The position numbers and the translations under genes are program-made. From contig NC_087084.1 of NCBI RefSeq assembly GCF_026151205.1, positions 1,774,312 to 1,838,311 on the forward strand: a stretch of 64,000 nt of DNA. The letters are read 5' to 3'. Positions 40,901 through 55,900 of this stretch are shown here, piece after piece. Under the pieces are notes generated by a model. That model was given only the letters and a program-made list of their open reading frames with translations, was not told the DNA's origin and ran no database searches. Source of the DNA: Bolinopsis microptera. Taxonomy: Eukaryota; Ctenophora; Tentaculata; Lobata; Bolinopsidae. Position 1 is the first letter of the stretch. Every line of letters begins with the position of its first letter.

Positions 40901-43900
40901 AGACTTTTGTTTTATTAAATTGTACTTATATGGGAAATTATGAAATAAATGTGAATATGACTATTTTTTTACGATCACGATTGTAATTCACGATTGTAAT
41001 TCACAAATTCTAATTTGTAACGCTATTTTAGATAAAAATTCATTTTGAAAGGATTTTCAGACGCAGAGGTTATGGCGCTCAACAACTTCACAGCTCCGAA
41101 ACACACTGCCGAAATGAAGTTCCCGTGGCATCATTACTACAACAGTCCTATCGGTTAGTAGTTGAAATAGATAAATTGATATTTCTTCATTAATTTATAG
41201 TAGGGGTTTTTTGCGTGACGTCACATTACCTCATGTGACGTCACACTCTACCTCACGTGACGTCACACTCTCCCTTACATGACGTCACGCTATTTCAGGA
41301 GCATGCGGTGACAACCTCTACCCGGAGATACCTACCATGTTGGAGTTCAGTTCGATTAGCGGATACACATTGCAGAACTTGACTGGCTGGAATTTAGAGA
41401 AGTTTTTAGTGCAGACCAACATGAAATACGTCTTCCGGAGGTTTGTTGAAAAGTATTACTGTGACTTAGTGTTAAAATTTGAGTAAAATTATGGTAACGG
41501 AGAAATCTAAATAATGAATAAACAAAAAGGATTAAATGATTGAATAATATTCAGATACGGGGCCCTAACGTTCGGAGAATCCCACAACGATCTGAAGAAG
41601 TACGCTCCTAAGAACTGGACGGAGAGCAATCTGCCAGGGTGGGGGGTTTACAACCCCTACACGGCTAAGGCGTGGCACAGTTACCGGGGCACTCACGCTC
41701 TTCCTACTTACCTGTCTGCTGTCAATAATCTCGTACTTAGGAGTGCTCTTCCAGCAGGTTGGTAGCTTACTCATGTGACGTCATAGCTTACTCAAGTGGC
41801 GTCATAGTTTACTCATGTGAGGTCATAGCTTACTCATGTGACGTCATAGCTTACTCATGTGACGTCATATCTTACTCAAGTGATGTCATAGCTTACTCAT
41901 GTGACGTCATAGTTTACTCATGTGACGTCATAGCTTACTCATGTGACGTCATAAATTACTCAAGTGACGTCTTAGCTTACTCAAGTGAAGTCATAGCTTA
42001 CTCAAGTGACGTCATAGCTTACTCAAGTGACGCCATAGCTTACTCAAGTGACGTCATAGCTTACTCATGTGACGTCATAGCTTACTCATGTGACGTCATA
42101 TCTTACTCAAGTGATGTCATAGCTTACTCATGTGACGTCATAGTTTACTCATGTGACGTCATAGCTTACTCATGTGACGTCATAAATTACTCAAGTGACG
42201 TCTTAGCTTACTCAAGTGACGTCATAGCTTACTCAAGTGACGTCATAGCTTACTCAAGTGACGCCATAGCTTACTCAAGTGACGTCATAGCTTACTCATG
42301 TGACGTCATAGCTTACTCAAGTGACGTCATAGCTTACTCATGTCACGTCATAGCTTACTCATGTGACGTCATAGCTTACTCATGTGACGTCATAGTTTAC
42401 TCATGTGACGTCATAGCTTACTCATGTCACGTCATAGCTTACTCAAGTAACGTCATAAGTCCATTTGTCTCATCTATATCTCTGGTCAGCATCCTTTTGG
42501 CACTTGAACGTCTACTCATTCCCCTCATTTGCCTCTTCATCTCCATTATCTCCACTCTGGCAACCTCCTTCAGGGTTGCCATACCCCAGAGGCAGGCAGA
42601 GCATTTTCATGCTATCCTAAAAAGAAATAAAAAATATCTCCCTCACGTGAAACACCACCCAGTCTCACAACCCTCTCCCCACGTGACACACCACCCAGTC
42701 TCACAACCCCTCTCCCCACGTGACACACCACCCAGTCTCACAACCCCTCTCCCCACGTGACACACCACCCAGTCTCACAACCCCTCTCCCCCACGTGACA
42801 CACCACCTAGTCTCACAACCCCTCTACCCCACGTGACACACCACCCAGTCTCACAACCCCTCACGTGACACACCACCCAGTCTCACAACCCCTCTCCCCC
42901 ACGTGACACACCACCTAGTCTCACAACCCCTATCCCCACGTGACACACCACCTAGTCTCACAACCCCTCTCCCCCACGTGACACACCACCTAGTCTCACA
43001 ACCCCTCTCCCCACGTGACACACCACCTAGTCTCACAACCCCTCTCCCCACGTGACACACCACCCAGTCTCACAACTCCTCACGTGACACACCACCTAGT
43101 CTCACAACCCCTCACGTGACACACCACCTAGTCTCACAACCCCTCTCCCCACGTGACACACCACCTAGTCTCACAACCCCTCTCCCCACGTGACACACCA
43201 CCCAGTCTCACAACTCCTCACGTGACACACCACCTAGTCTCACAACCCCCCACGTGACACACCACCTAGTCTCACAACCCCTCACCTGACACACCACCTA
43301 GTCTCACAACCCCTCACGTGACACACCACCCAGTCTCACAACCCCTCTCCCCACGTGACACATCACCCAGTCTCACAACCCCTCTCCCCACGTGACACAC
43401 CACCCAGTCTCACAACCCCTCTCCCCACGTGACACACCACCCAGTCTCACAACCCCTCTCCCCACGTGACACACCACCTAGTCTCACAACCCCTCTACCC
43501 CACGTGACACACCACCTAGTCTCACAACCCCTATCCCCACGTGACACACCGCCCAGTCTGACAACCCCTCTCCCCACGTGACACATCACCCAGTCTCACA
43601 ACCCCTCTCCCCACGTGACACACCAACCAGTCTGACAACCCCTCTCCCCACGTGACACATCACCCAGTCTCACAACCCCTCTCCCCACGTGACACACCAC
43701 CCAGTCTCACAACCCCTCTCCCCACGTGACACACCACCCAGTCTCACAACCCCTCTCCCCCACGTGACACACCACCTAGTCTCACAACCCCTCTACCCCA
43801 CGTGACACACCACCTAGTCTCACAACCCCTATCCCCACGTGACACACCGCCCAGTCTGACAACCCCTCTCCCCACGTGACACATCACCCAGTCTCACAAC

Positions 43901-46900
43901 CCCTCTCCCCACGTGACACACCAACCAGTCTGACAACCCCTCTCCCCACGTGACACATCACCCAGTCTCACAACCCCTCTCCCCACGTGACACACCACCC
44001 AGTCTCACAACCCCTCTCCCCACGTGACACACCACCCAGTCTCACAACCCCTCTCCCCACGTGACACACCACCTAGTCTCACAACCCCTCTACCCCACGT
44101 GACACACCACCTAGTCTCACAACCCCTATCCCCACGTGACACACCGCCCAGTCTGACAACCCCTCTCCCCACGTGACACATCACCCAGTCTCACAACCCC
44201 TCTCCCCACGTGACACACCAACCAGTCTGACAACCCCTCTCCCCACGTGACACATCACCCAGTCTCACAACCCCTCTCCCCACGTGACACACCACCCAGT
44301 CTCACAACCCCTCTACCCCACGTGACACACCGCCCAGTCTCACAACCCCTCTCCCCACGTGACACACCACCTAGTCTCACAACCCCTCACGTGAAACACC
44401 ACCCAGTCTCACAACCCCTCTCCCCCACGTGACACACCACCTAGTCTCACAACCCCTCTCCCCCACGTGACACACCACCCAGTCTCACAACTCCTCACGT
44501 GAAACACCACCCAGTCTCACAACCCCTCACGTGACACACCACCCAGCCTCACAACCCCTCACGTGACACACCACCTAGTCTCACAACCCCTCACGTGACA
44601 CACCACCTAGTCTCACAACCCCTCACCTGACACACCACCTAGTCTCACAACCCCTCACGTGACACACCACCCAGTCTCACAACCCCTCTCCCCACGTGAC
44701 ACATCACCCAGTCTCACAACCCCTCTCCCCACGTGACACACCACCCAGTCTCACAACCCCTCTCCCCACGTGACACACCACCCAGTCTCACAACCCCTCT
44801 CCCCACGTGACACACCACCTAGTCTCACAACCCCTCTCCCCACGTGACACACCACCCAGTCTCACAACCCCTCTCCCCACGTGACACACCACCTAGTCTC
44901 ACAACCCCTCACGTGAAACACCACCCAGTCTCACAACCCCTCTCCCCCACGTGACACACCACCCAGTCTCACAACTCCTCACGTGACACACCACCCAGCC
45001 TCACAACCCCTCTCCCCACGTGACACACCACCCAGTCTCACAACCCCTCACGTGACACACCACCTAGTCTCACAACTCCTCACGTGACACACCACCTAGT
45101 CTCACAACCCCTCACCTGACACACCACCTAGTCTCACAACCCCTCACGTGACACACCACCTAGTCTCACAACCCCTCACGTGACACACCACCTAGTCTCA
45201 CAACCCCTCACCTGACACACCACCCAGTCTCACAACCCCTCTCCCCACGTGACACACCACCCATTCTCACAACCCCTCTCCCCACGTGACACACCACCCA
45301 GTCTCACAACCCCTCACGTGACACACCACCCAGTCTCACAACCCCTCTCCCCACGTGACACACCACCCAGTCTCACAACCCCTCACGTGACACACCACCC
45401 AGTCTCACAACCCCTCTCCCACGTGACACACCACCCAGTCTCACAACCCCTCTCCCCACGTGACACACCACCCAGTCTCACAACCCCTCACGTGACACAC
45501 CACCCTGCCTAACAACCCCTCTCTCCACTAACCAGATTGGAAGAACCTGTCAGAGTACGGAGTAACAGTAACCACCCACCCCCTGCCTAACAACCCCTCC
45601 CCCACTAACCAGATTGGAAGAACCTGTCAGAGTACGGAGTAACAGTAACCACCCACCCCCTGCCTAACAACCCCTCCCCCCACTAACCAGATTGGAAGAA
45701 CCTGTCAGAGTACGGAGTAACAGTAACCACCCACCCCCTGCCTAACAACCCCTCCCCCCACTAACCAGATTGGAAGAACTTGTCAGAGTACGGTGTAACA
45801 GTAACCACCCACCCCCTACCTAACAACCCCTCCCCCACTAACCAGATTGGAAGAACCTGTCAGAGTACGGAGTAACAGTAACCACCCACCCCCTGCCTAA
45901 CAACCCCTCCCCCCACTAACCAGATTGGAAGAACCTGTCAGAGTACGGAGTAACAGTAACCACCCACCCCCTGCCTAACAACCCCTCTCCCCACTAACCA
46001 GATTGGAAGAACCTGTCAGAGTACGGAGTAACAGTAACCACCCACCCCCTGCCTAACAACCCCTCCCCCCACTAACCAGATTGGAAGAACCTGTCAGAGT
46101 ACGGAGTAACAGTAACCACCCACCCCCTGCCTAACAACCCCTCCCCCCACTAACCAGATTGGAAGAACTTGTCAGAGTACGGTGTAACAGTAACCACCCA
46201 CCCCCTGCCTAACAACCCCTCCCCCCACTAACCAGATTGGAAGAACCTGTCAGAGTACGGAGTAACAGTAACCACCCACCCCCTGCCTAACAACCCCTCC
46301 CCCCACTAACCAGATTGGAAGAACTTGTCAGAGTACGGTGTAACAGTAACCACCCACCCCCTGCCTAACAACCCCTCCCCCCACTAACCAGATTGGAAGA
46401 ACCTGTCAGAGTACGGAGTAACAGTAACCACCCACCCCCTGCCTAACAACCCCTCCCCCCACTAACCAGATTGGAAGAACCTGTCAGAGTACGGAGTAAC
46501 AGTAACCACCCACCCCCTACCTAACAACCCCTCCCCCACTAACCAGATTGGAAGAACCTGTCAGAGTACGGAGTAACAGTAACCACCCACCCCCTGCCTA
46601 ACAACCCCTCCCCCCACTAACCAGATTGGAAGAACCTGTCAGAGTACGGAGTAACAGTAACCACCCACCCCCTGCCTAACAACCCCTCCCCCCACTAACC
46701 AGATTGGAAGAACTTGTCAGAGTACGGTGTAACAGTAACCACCCACCCCCTACCTAACAACCCCTCCCCCACTAACCAGATTGGAAGAACCTGTCAGAGT
46801 ACGGAGTAACAGTAACCACCCACCCCCTGCCTAACAACCCCTCCCCCCACTAACCAGATTGGAAGAACCTGTCAGAGTACGGAGTAACAGTAACCACCCA

Positions 46901-49900
46901 CCCCCTGCCTAACAACCCCTCCCCCCACTAACCAGATTGGAAGAACCTGTCAGAGTACGGAGTAACAGTAACCACCCACCCCCTGCCTAACAACCCCTCT
47001 CCCCACTAACCAGATTGGAAGAACCTGTCAGAGTACGGAGTAACAGTAACCACCCACCCCCTGCCTAACCAGGGTTCCCATTCACGCAGAGGCAGGCAGA
47101 GCATTTTCATGCTATCCTAAAAAGAAATAAAAAATATCTCCCTCACGTGAAACACCACCCAGTCTCACAACCCTCTCCCCACGTGACACACCACCCAGTC
47201 TCACAACCCCTCTCCCCACGTGACACACCACCCAGTCTCACAACCCCTCTCCCCCACGTGACACACCACCTAGTCTCACAACCCCTCTACCCCACGTGAC
47301 ACACCACCTAGTCTCACAACCCCTATCCCCACGTGACACACCGCCCAGTCTGACAACCCCTCTCCCCACGTGACACATCACCCAGTCTCACAACCCCTCT
47401 CCCCACGTGACACACCAACCAGTCTGACAACCCCTCTCCCCACGTGACACACCACCCAGTCTCACAACCCCTCTCCCCACGTGACACACCACCCAGTCTC
47501 ACAACCCCTCACGTGACACACCACCCAGTCTCACAACCCCTCTCCCACGTGACACACCACCCAGTCTCACAACCCCTCTCCCCACGTGACACACCACCCA
47601 GTCTCACAACCCCTCACGTGACACACCACCCTGCCTAACAACCCCTCTCTCCACTAACCAGATTGGAAGAACCTGTCAGAGTACGGAGTAACAGTAACCA
47701 CCCACCCCCTGCCTAACAACCCCTCCCCCACTAACCAGATTGGAAGAACCTGTCAGAGTACGGAGTAACAGTAACCACCCACCCCCTGCCTAACAACCCC
47801 TCCCCCCACTAACCAGATTGGAAGAACCTGTCAGAGTACGGAGTAACAGTAACCACCCACCCCCTGCCTAACAACCCCTCCCCCCACTAACCAGATTGGA
47901 AGAACTTGTCAGAGTACGGTGTAACAGTAACCACCCACCCCCTACCTAACAACCCCTCCCCCACTAACCAGAATGGAAGAACCTGTCAGAGTACGGAGTA
48001 ACAGTAACCACCCACCCCCTGCCTAACAACCCCTCCCCCCACTAACCAGATTGGAAGAACCTGTCAGAGTACGGAGTAACAGTAACCACCCACCCCCTGC
48101 CTAACAACCCCTCTCCCCACTAACCAGATTGGAAGAACCTGTCAGAGTACGGAGTAACAGTAACCACCCACCCCCTGCCTAACAACCCCTCCCCCCACTA
48201 ACCAGATTGGAAGAACCTGTCAGAGTACGGAGTAACAGTAACCACCCACCCCCTGCCTAACAACCCCTCCCCCCACTAACCAGATTGGAAGAACTTGTCA
48301 GAGTACGGTGTAACAGTAACCACCCACCCCCTGCCTAACAACCCCTCCCCCCACTAACCAGATTGGAAGAACCTGTCAGAGTACGGAGTAACAGTAACCA
48401 CCCACCCCCTGCCTAACAACCCCTCCCCCCACTAACCAGATTGGAAGAACTTGTCAGAGTACGGTGTAACAGTAACCACCCACCCCCTGCCTAACAACCC
48501 CTCCCCCCACTAACCAGATTGGAAGAACCTGTCAGAGTACGGAGTAACAGTAACCACCCACCCCCTGCCTAACAACCCCTCCCCCCACTAACCAGATTGG
48601 AAGAACCTGTCAGAGTACGGAGTAACAGTAACCACCCACCCCCTACCTAACAACCCCTCCCCCACTAACCAGATTGGAAGAACCTGTCAGAGTACGGAGT
48701 AACAGTAACCACCCACCCCCTGCCTAACAACCCCTCCCCCCACTAACCAGATTGGAAGAACCTGTCAGAGTACGGAGTAACAGTAACCACCCACCCCCTG
48801 CCTAACAACCCCTCCCCCCACTAACCAGATTGGAAGAACTTGTCAGAGTACGGTGTAACAGTAACCACCCACCCCCTACCTAACAACCCCTCCCCCACTA
48901 ACCAGATTGGAAGAACCTGTCAGAGTACGGAGTAACAGTAACCACCCACCCCCTGCCTAACAACCCCTCCCCCCACTAACCAGATTGGAAGAACCTGTCA
49001 GAGTACGGAGTAACAGTAACCACCCACCCCCTGCCTAACAACCCCTCTCCCCACTAACCAGATTGGAAGAACCTGTCAGAGTACGGAGTAACAGTAACCA
49101 CCCACCCCCTGCCTAACCAGGGTTCCCATTCACGCAGAGGCAGGCAGAGCATTTTCATGCTATCCTAAAAAGAAATAAAAAATATCTCCCTCACGTGAAA
49201 CACCACCCAGTCTCACAACCCTCTCCCCACGTGACACACCACCCAGTCTCACAACCCCTCTCCCCACGTGACACACCACCCAGTCTCACAACCCCTCTCC
49301 CCCACGTGACACACCACCTAGTCTCACAACCCCTCTACCCCACGTGACACACCACCTAGTCTCACAACCCCTATCCCCACGTGACACACCGCCCAGTCTG
49401 ACAACCCCTCTCCCCACGTGACACATCACCCAGTCTCACAACCCCTCTCCCCACGTGACACACCAACCAGTCTGACAACCCCTCTCCCCACGTGACACAC
49501 CACCCAGTCTCACAACCCCTCTCCCCACGTGACACACCACCCAGTCTCACAACCCCTCTCCCCACGTGACACACCACCTAGTCTCACAACCCCTCACGTG
49601 AAACACCACCCAGTCTCACAACCCCTCTCCCCCACGTGACACACCACCTAGTCTCACAACCCCTCTCCCCCACGTGACACACCACCCAGTCTCACAACTC
49701 CTCACGTGAAACACCACCCAGTCTCACAACCCCTCACGTGACACACCACCCAGCCTCACAACCCCTCACGTGACACACCACCTAGTCTCACAACCCCTCA
49801 CGTGACACACCACCTAGTCTCACAACCCCTCACCTGACACACCACCTAGTCTCACAACCCCTCACGTGACACACCACCCAGTCTCACAACCCCTCTCCCC

Positions 49901-52900
49901 ACGTGACACATCACCCAGTCTCACAACCCCTCTCCCCACGTGACACACCACCCAGTCTCACAACCCCTCTCCCCACGTGACACACCACCTAGTCTCACAA
50001 CCCCTCTCCCCACGTGACACACCACCCAGTCTCACAACCCCTCTCCCCACGTGACACACCAACTAGTCTCACAACCCCTCACGTGAAACACCACCCAGTC
50101 TCACAACCCCTCTCCCCACGTGACACACCACCCAGTCTCACAACCCCTCTCCCCACGTGACACACCACCTAGTCTCACATCCCCTCACGTGACACACCAC
50201 CTAGTCTCACAACCCCTCACCTGACACACCACCTAGTCTCACAACCCCTCACGTGACACACCACCCAGTCTCACAACCCCTCTCCCCACGTGACGCACCA
50301 CCCATTCTCACAACCCCTCTCCCCACGTGACACACCACCCAGTCTCACAACCCCTCTCCCCACGTGACACACCACCTAGTCTCACAACCCCTCTCCCCAC
50401 GTGACACACCACCCAGTCTCACAACCCCTCTCCCCACGTGACACACCACCTAGTCTCACAACCCCTCACGTGAAACACCACCCAGTCTCACAACCCCTCT
50501 CCCCCACGTGACACACCACCCAGTCTCACAACTCCTCACGTGACACACCACCCAGCCTCACAACCCCTCTCCCCACGTGACACACCACCCAGTCTCACAA
50601 CCCCTCACGTGACACACCACCTAGTCTCACAACCCCTCACGTGACACACCACCTAGTCTCACAACCCCTCACCTGACACACCACCTAGTCTCACAACCCC
50701 TCACGTGACACACCACCCAGTCTCACAACCCCTCTCCCCACGTGACACACCACCCATTCTCACAACCCCTCTCCCCACGTGACACACCACCCAGTCTCAC
50801 AACCCCTCACGTGACACACCAACCAGTCTCACAACCCCTCTCCCCACGTGACACACCACCCAGTCTCACAACCCCTCACGTGACACACCACCCAGTCTCA
50901 CAACCCCTCTCCCACGTGACACACCACCCAGTCTCAGTACCCCTCTCCCACGTGACACACCACCCAGTCTCACAACCCCTCTCCCCACGTGACACACCAC
51001 CCAGTCTCACAACCCCTCACGTGACACACCACCCTGCCTAACAACCCCTCTCTCCACTAACCAGATTGGAAGAACCTGTCAGAGTACGGAGTAACAGTAA
51101 CCACCCACCCCCTGCCTAACAACCCCTTCCCCCACTAACCAGATTGGAAGAACCTGTCAGAGTACGAAGTAACAGTAACCACCCACCCCCTGCCTAACAA
51201 CCCCTCCCCCCACTAACCAGATTGGAAGAACCTGTCAGAGTACGAAGTAACAGTAACCACCCACCCCCTACCTAACAACCCCTCTCCCCACTAACCAGAT
51301 TGGAAGAACCTGTCAGAGTACGGAGTAACAGTAACCACCCACCCCCTGCCTAACAACCCCTCCCCCCACTAACCAGATTGGAAGAACCTGTCAGAGTACG
51401 GAGTAACAGTAACCACCCACCCCCTGCCTAACAACCCCTCCCCCACTAACCAGATTGGAAGAACCTGTCAGAGTACGGAGTAACAGTAACCACCCACCCC
51501 CTGCCTAACAACCCCTCCCCCACTAACCAGATTGGAAGAACCTGTCAGAGTACGGAGTAACAGTAACCACCCACCCCCTGCCTAACAACCCCTCCCCCAC
51601 TAACCAGATTGGAAGAACCTGTCAGAGTACGGAGTAACAGTAACCACCCACCCCCTGCCTAACAACCCTTCCCCCACTAACCAGATTGGAAGAACCTGTC
51701 AGAGTACGGAGTAACAGTAACCACCCACCCCCTGCCTAACAATCCCTCCCCCACTAACCAGATTGGAAGAACCTGTCAGAGTACGGAGTAACAGTAACCA
51801 CCCACCCCCTGCCTAACAACCCCTCCCCCCACTAACCAGATTGGAAGAACCTGTCAGAGTACAGAGTAACAGTAACCACCCACCCCCTGCCTAACAACCC
51901 CTCCCCCCACTAACCAGATTGGAAGAACCTGTCAGAGTACAGAGTAACAGTAACCACCCACCCCCTGCCTAACAACCCCTCCCCCCACTAACCAGATTGG
52001 AAGAACCTGTCAGAGTACGGAGTAACAGTAACCACCCACCCCCTGCCTAACAACCCCTCCCCCCACTAACCAGATTGGAAGAACCTGTCAGAGTATAGAG
52101 TAACAGTAACCACCCACCCCCTGCCTAACAACCCCTCCCCCCACTAACCAGATTGGAAGAACCTGTCAGAGTACGGAGTAACAGTAACCACCCACCCCCT
52201 GCCTAACAACCCCTCCCCCCACTAACCAGATTGGAAGAACCTGTCAGAGTACGGAGTAACAGTAACCACCCACCCCCTGCCTAACAACCCCTCCCCCCTC
52301 TAACCAGATTGGAAGAACTTGTAAGAGTACGGAGTAACAGTAACCACCCACCCCTGCCTAACAACCCCTCCCCCCACTAACCAGATTGGAAGAACTTGTC
52401 AGAGTACGGAGTAACAGTAACCACCCACCCACTACCTAACAACGGCTCCCTAGCTGATGTTTGGGAGTTACTGGACGAGGAGAGTTACGATCTGGTTATC
52501 AGCATGTTTATTATCATCGCTCTTAGCTTCGTTCCTGCTAGTTTCGTACTCTTTCTAGTCAGTGAGAGGTTGGTAATAGGAAATAAGTTTAGATAAGTTT
52601 AGGTATACTATGGGTTTTCTGTAAAGCAAAATTTGAGATTTATATAAAACAAAATCTGATCAAACATTTTTCAAATAAGAATAATACAAACTTTTTCAAA
52701 TTTGTTAATACAAAATTTAGAAAACTAAATACAAAATGTTCCTCTGCAGATGCTCTAGTTTGTACCTGCTAGAATGCATCTCCGGATCCCGTATATTCCC
52801 GTACCTCCGTACTAACACAACCTCTCTCTCTGCAGATGCTCTAGTTTGTACCTGCTAGAATGTATCTCCGGATCCCGTATATTCCCGTACCTCCGTACTA

Positions 52901-55900
52901 ACACACTCTCTCTCTCTGCAGATGCTCTAGTTTGTACCTGCTAGAATGTATCTCCGGATCCCGTATATTCCCGTACTGGATGTCTAACTTTCTGTGGGAC
53001 CTGGTCTCCTTCACCGTCGCTAACTGTGGGTGCATACTGGTGATTGTTATATTCCACTCTCCCTCCTTCTCCAGTGCGGATAACATTCCCGCTACATTTG
53101 TTATGTTCACTCTCTACGCCTGGTCCATCACTCCCCTCATGTTAGTGCAGCTTTACGCTGGTTACTATGGTTACTATGGTTACTATGGTTACTATGGTTA
53201 CTATGGTTACTATGGTTACTATGGTTACTATGGTTACTATGGTTACTATGGTTACTATGGTTACTATGGTTGTTTTACACATTTGGTGTGTTTGTTAAGG
53301 CGTAGTTCGGCTGTTGAGACCTGACAAGAAAGATGTTATATAATATTATATCATTGCTTTATGTTATATATTATCACAGCAATACTCAAATAAGTTGTAT
53401 CCATCAAGCCGATGCTAACGTTTATAAAGCAGGCAAATCATTCTTACTTCCCAGGTACATATTCTCTAAGACGTTCAGCGAGCCGAACAACGCATACGTA
53501 GTGATGATCTGCCTCAACACTTTCTGCGGAATAACCACTACTCTCATCACCTTCCTTATAGAGTTCCTTGCCCCTAATGACATAGGTAACTTACTTTCAT
53601 ATGTGGCTTTACATTTGATTCTTCATATCCATTCTACATATTTATCTTGTCGTGTTGTTGTTCTCGTTGTTCTCTTACATTTGATTCTTCATATCCTCTC
53701 ATCTTTTCATGTTATTGTTCTCGTAGCCTACTTATTATACTTCCAGCTCTTACTTAACACTACATCTGTTACAGGAATGATAAGTATTAACAATATCCTG
53801 AAGTACGTGTTCCTGGTATTCCCCAATTACTGTCTAGGTAGAGGCATCATGGACCTGGCTGCTAACCAGTTCGCTAACGACCTCCGGGTCATGTACGGTA
53901 AGAGACAGTAACCATAGTAACTAACGGTAAGAGAATAGTGCTTACTTTGGTGAGAGCATAGTGCTTACTTTGGTAAGAGAATAAACTTTGGTTTGCTGGT
54001 CTGGACTTGTTAATGGTAGTCTATATCAGCTCCGAGCATGCTTTTGATATTGTTGGTGTTATTAGTTGATCAATAAGAGAATCAAATTGGGAATTTAGTG
54101 GCTGGTTACTAGGGTTTAGTGGCATAAATGATAGCCGATAGCTAGTAGCTACTTAGCACTACTAATAAAACTCATTGTTAGAATCTCACATTGTAGTGTT
54201 TAGTAGGGAGCATAGTAAGGAATCTTACGAAAATCCCTCACTGTCAGGGTACCCGAAGATATCCCCGTGGAACTGGGATTTGATTGGACGGAACCTCACA
54301 TTCATGGGAGTTACCGGAGTTATCTACATAGTCCTACTCTGTATCATGAGTATACCTAGGAAGGGGAGGCGACGGAATGTGCCTAATGTTAACAAGGATT
54401 TGGAGGACGAGGATGTCAGGTAGTTTTTTTTGTGGTCACTGCTATGGTTACTATGGTCACTATGGTTACTATAGTTACTATGGTTACTATGACTACTATG
54501 GTTACTATGGTTACTATGGTTACTATGGTTACTATGGTTGCTATGGTTGCTATGGTTGCTATGGCTACTATGGTTAATATGGTTGCTATGGTTACTATGG
54601 TTACTATGGTTACTATGGTTACTATGGTTACTATGGTTACTATGGTTACTATGGTTACTATGGTTACTATGGTTACTATGGTTACTATGGTTATTATGGT
54701 TATTATGGTTACTATGGTTACTATGGTTACTATGGTTACTATGGTTACTATGGTTACTATGGTTACTATGGTTACTATGGTTACTATGGTTACTATGGGT
54801 ACTATGGTTACTATGGTTACTATGGTTACTATGGTTACTATGGTTACTATGGTTACTATGGTTACTATGGTTACTATGGTTACTATGGTTACTATGGTTA
54901 CTATGGTTACTATGGTTACTATGGTTACTATGGTTACTATGGTTACTATGGTTACTATGGTTACTAATCGAGACGAGTGCATTTACATTTTATATCTGAT
55001 TACTCAGTAAATATTCAATACAGTAACTGGTTACTAGGCGGGTTGCTGGTTACTAGGGCTGCTGGTTACTAGGGCTGCTGGTTACTAGGGCTGCTGGTTA
55101 CTAGGGCTGCTGGTTATTAGGGTTGCTGGTTACTAGGGTTGATGGTTACTAGGGTTGCTGGTTACTAGGGTTGCCGGTTACTAGGGTTGCTGGTTACTAG
55201 GGTTGCTGGTTACTAGGGTTGCTGGTTACTAGGGTTGCTGGCTACTAGGGTTGCTGGTTACCAGGGTTGCCGGTTACTAGGGTTGCTGGTTACTAGGGTT
55301 GCTGATTACTAGGGTTGCTGATTACTAAGGTTGCTGGTTACTAGGGTTGCTGATTACTTAGGTTGCTGGTTACTAGGGTTGCTGGTTACTTTAGCCACCG
55401 TCTAGGTAAACCAGTAACCCCTAGTAATTTTGTAGTATTAAGCAGATAATTTATAATTATATCCTCAGAACTGAGCGAAAAAGGACGATCTGCTCTTACG
55501 GGTATAACGACATTCTCAAGACCCAGAACTTGTGCAAAGTCTTCGGAAAGAAACACATTGCAGTTAACAGACTGGCTTTCTCGGTCGCTCCTGGTCAGTC
55601 TAAACTCACTGATCTCTGTACAACTTTCCTTATCTTCAAATTTTCAACGTGATAAAATCTATCATCATATTTTTAAGACTAGCAATATGATTTTCAGGAG
55701 AGTGTTTCGGTTTACTGGGTATAAACTAGCAATATGATTTTCAGGAGAGTGTTTCGGTTTACTGGGTATAAACTAGCAATATGATTTTCAGGAGAGTGTT
55801 TCGGTTTACTGGGTATAAACTAGCAATATGATTTTCAGGAGAGTGTTTCGGTTTACTGGGTATAAACTAACAATATGATTTTCAGGAGAGTGTTTCGGTT

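Noticed and set aside
41759-42760. Open frame with periodic VIAYSCD peptides
   Set aside because: Product of the 20-21-bp TGACGTCA array in intron 40.
53141-53164. Later donor GCTG|GTTACT for exon 42
   Set aside because: Breaks phase with exon 43, whereas CTCAT|GTTAGT keeps phase and gives the family-typical PLMY junction.
54416-55010. TMV/TIV/LLW repeat proteins on both strands
   Set aside because: Readthrough of the (GGTTACTAT)n satellite in intron 45.
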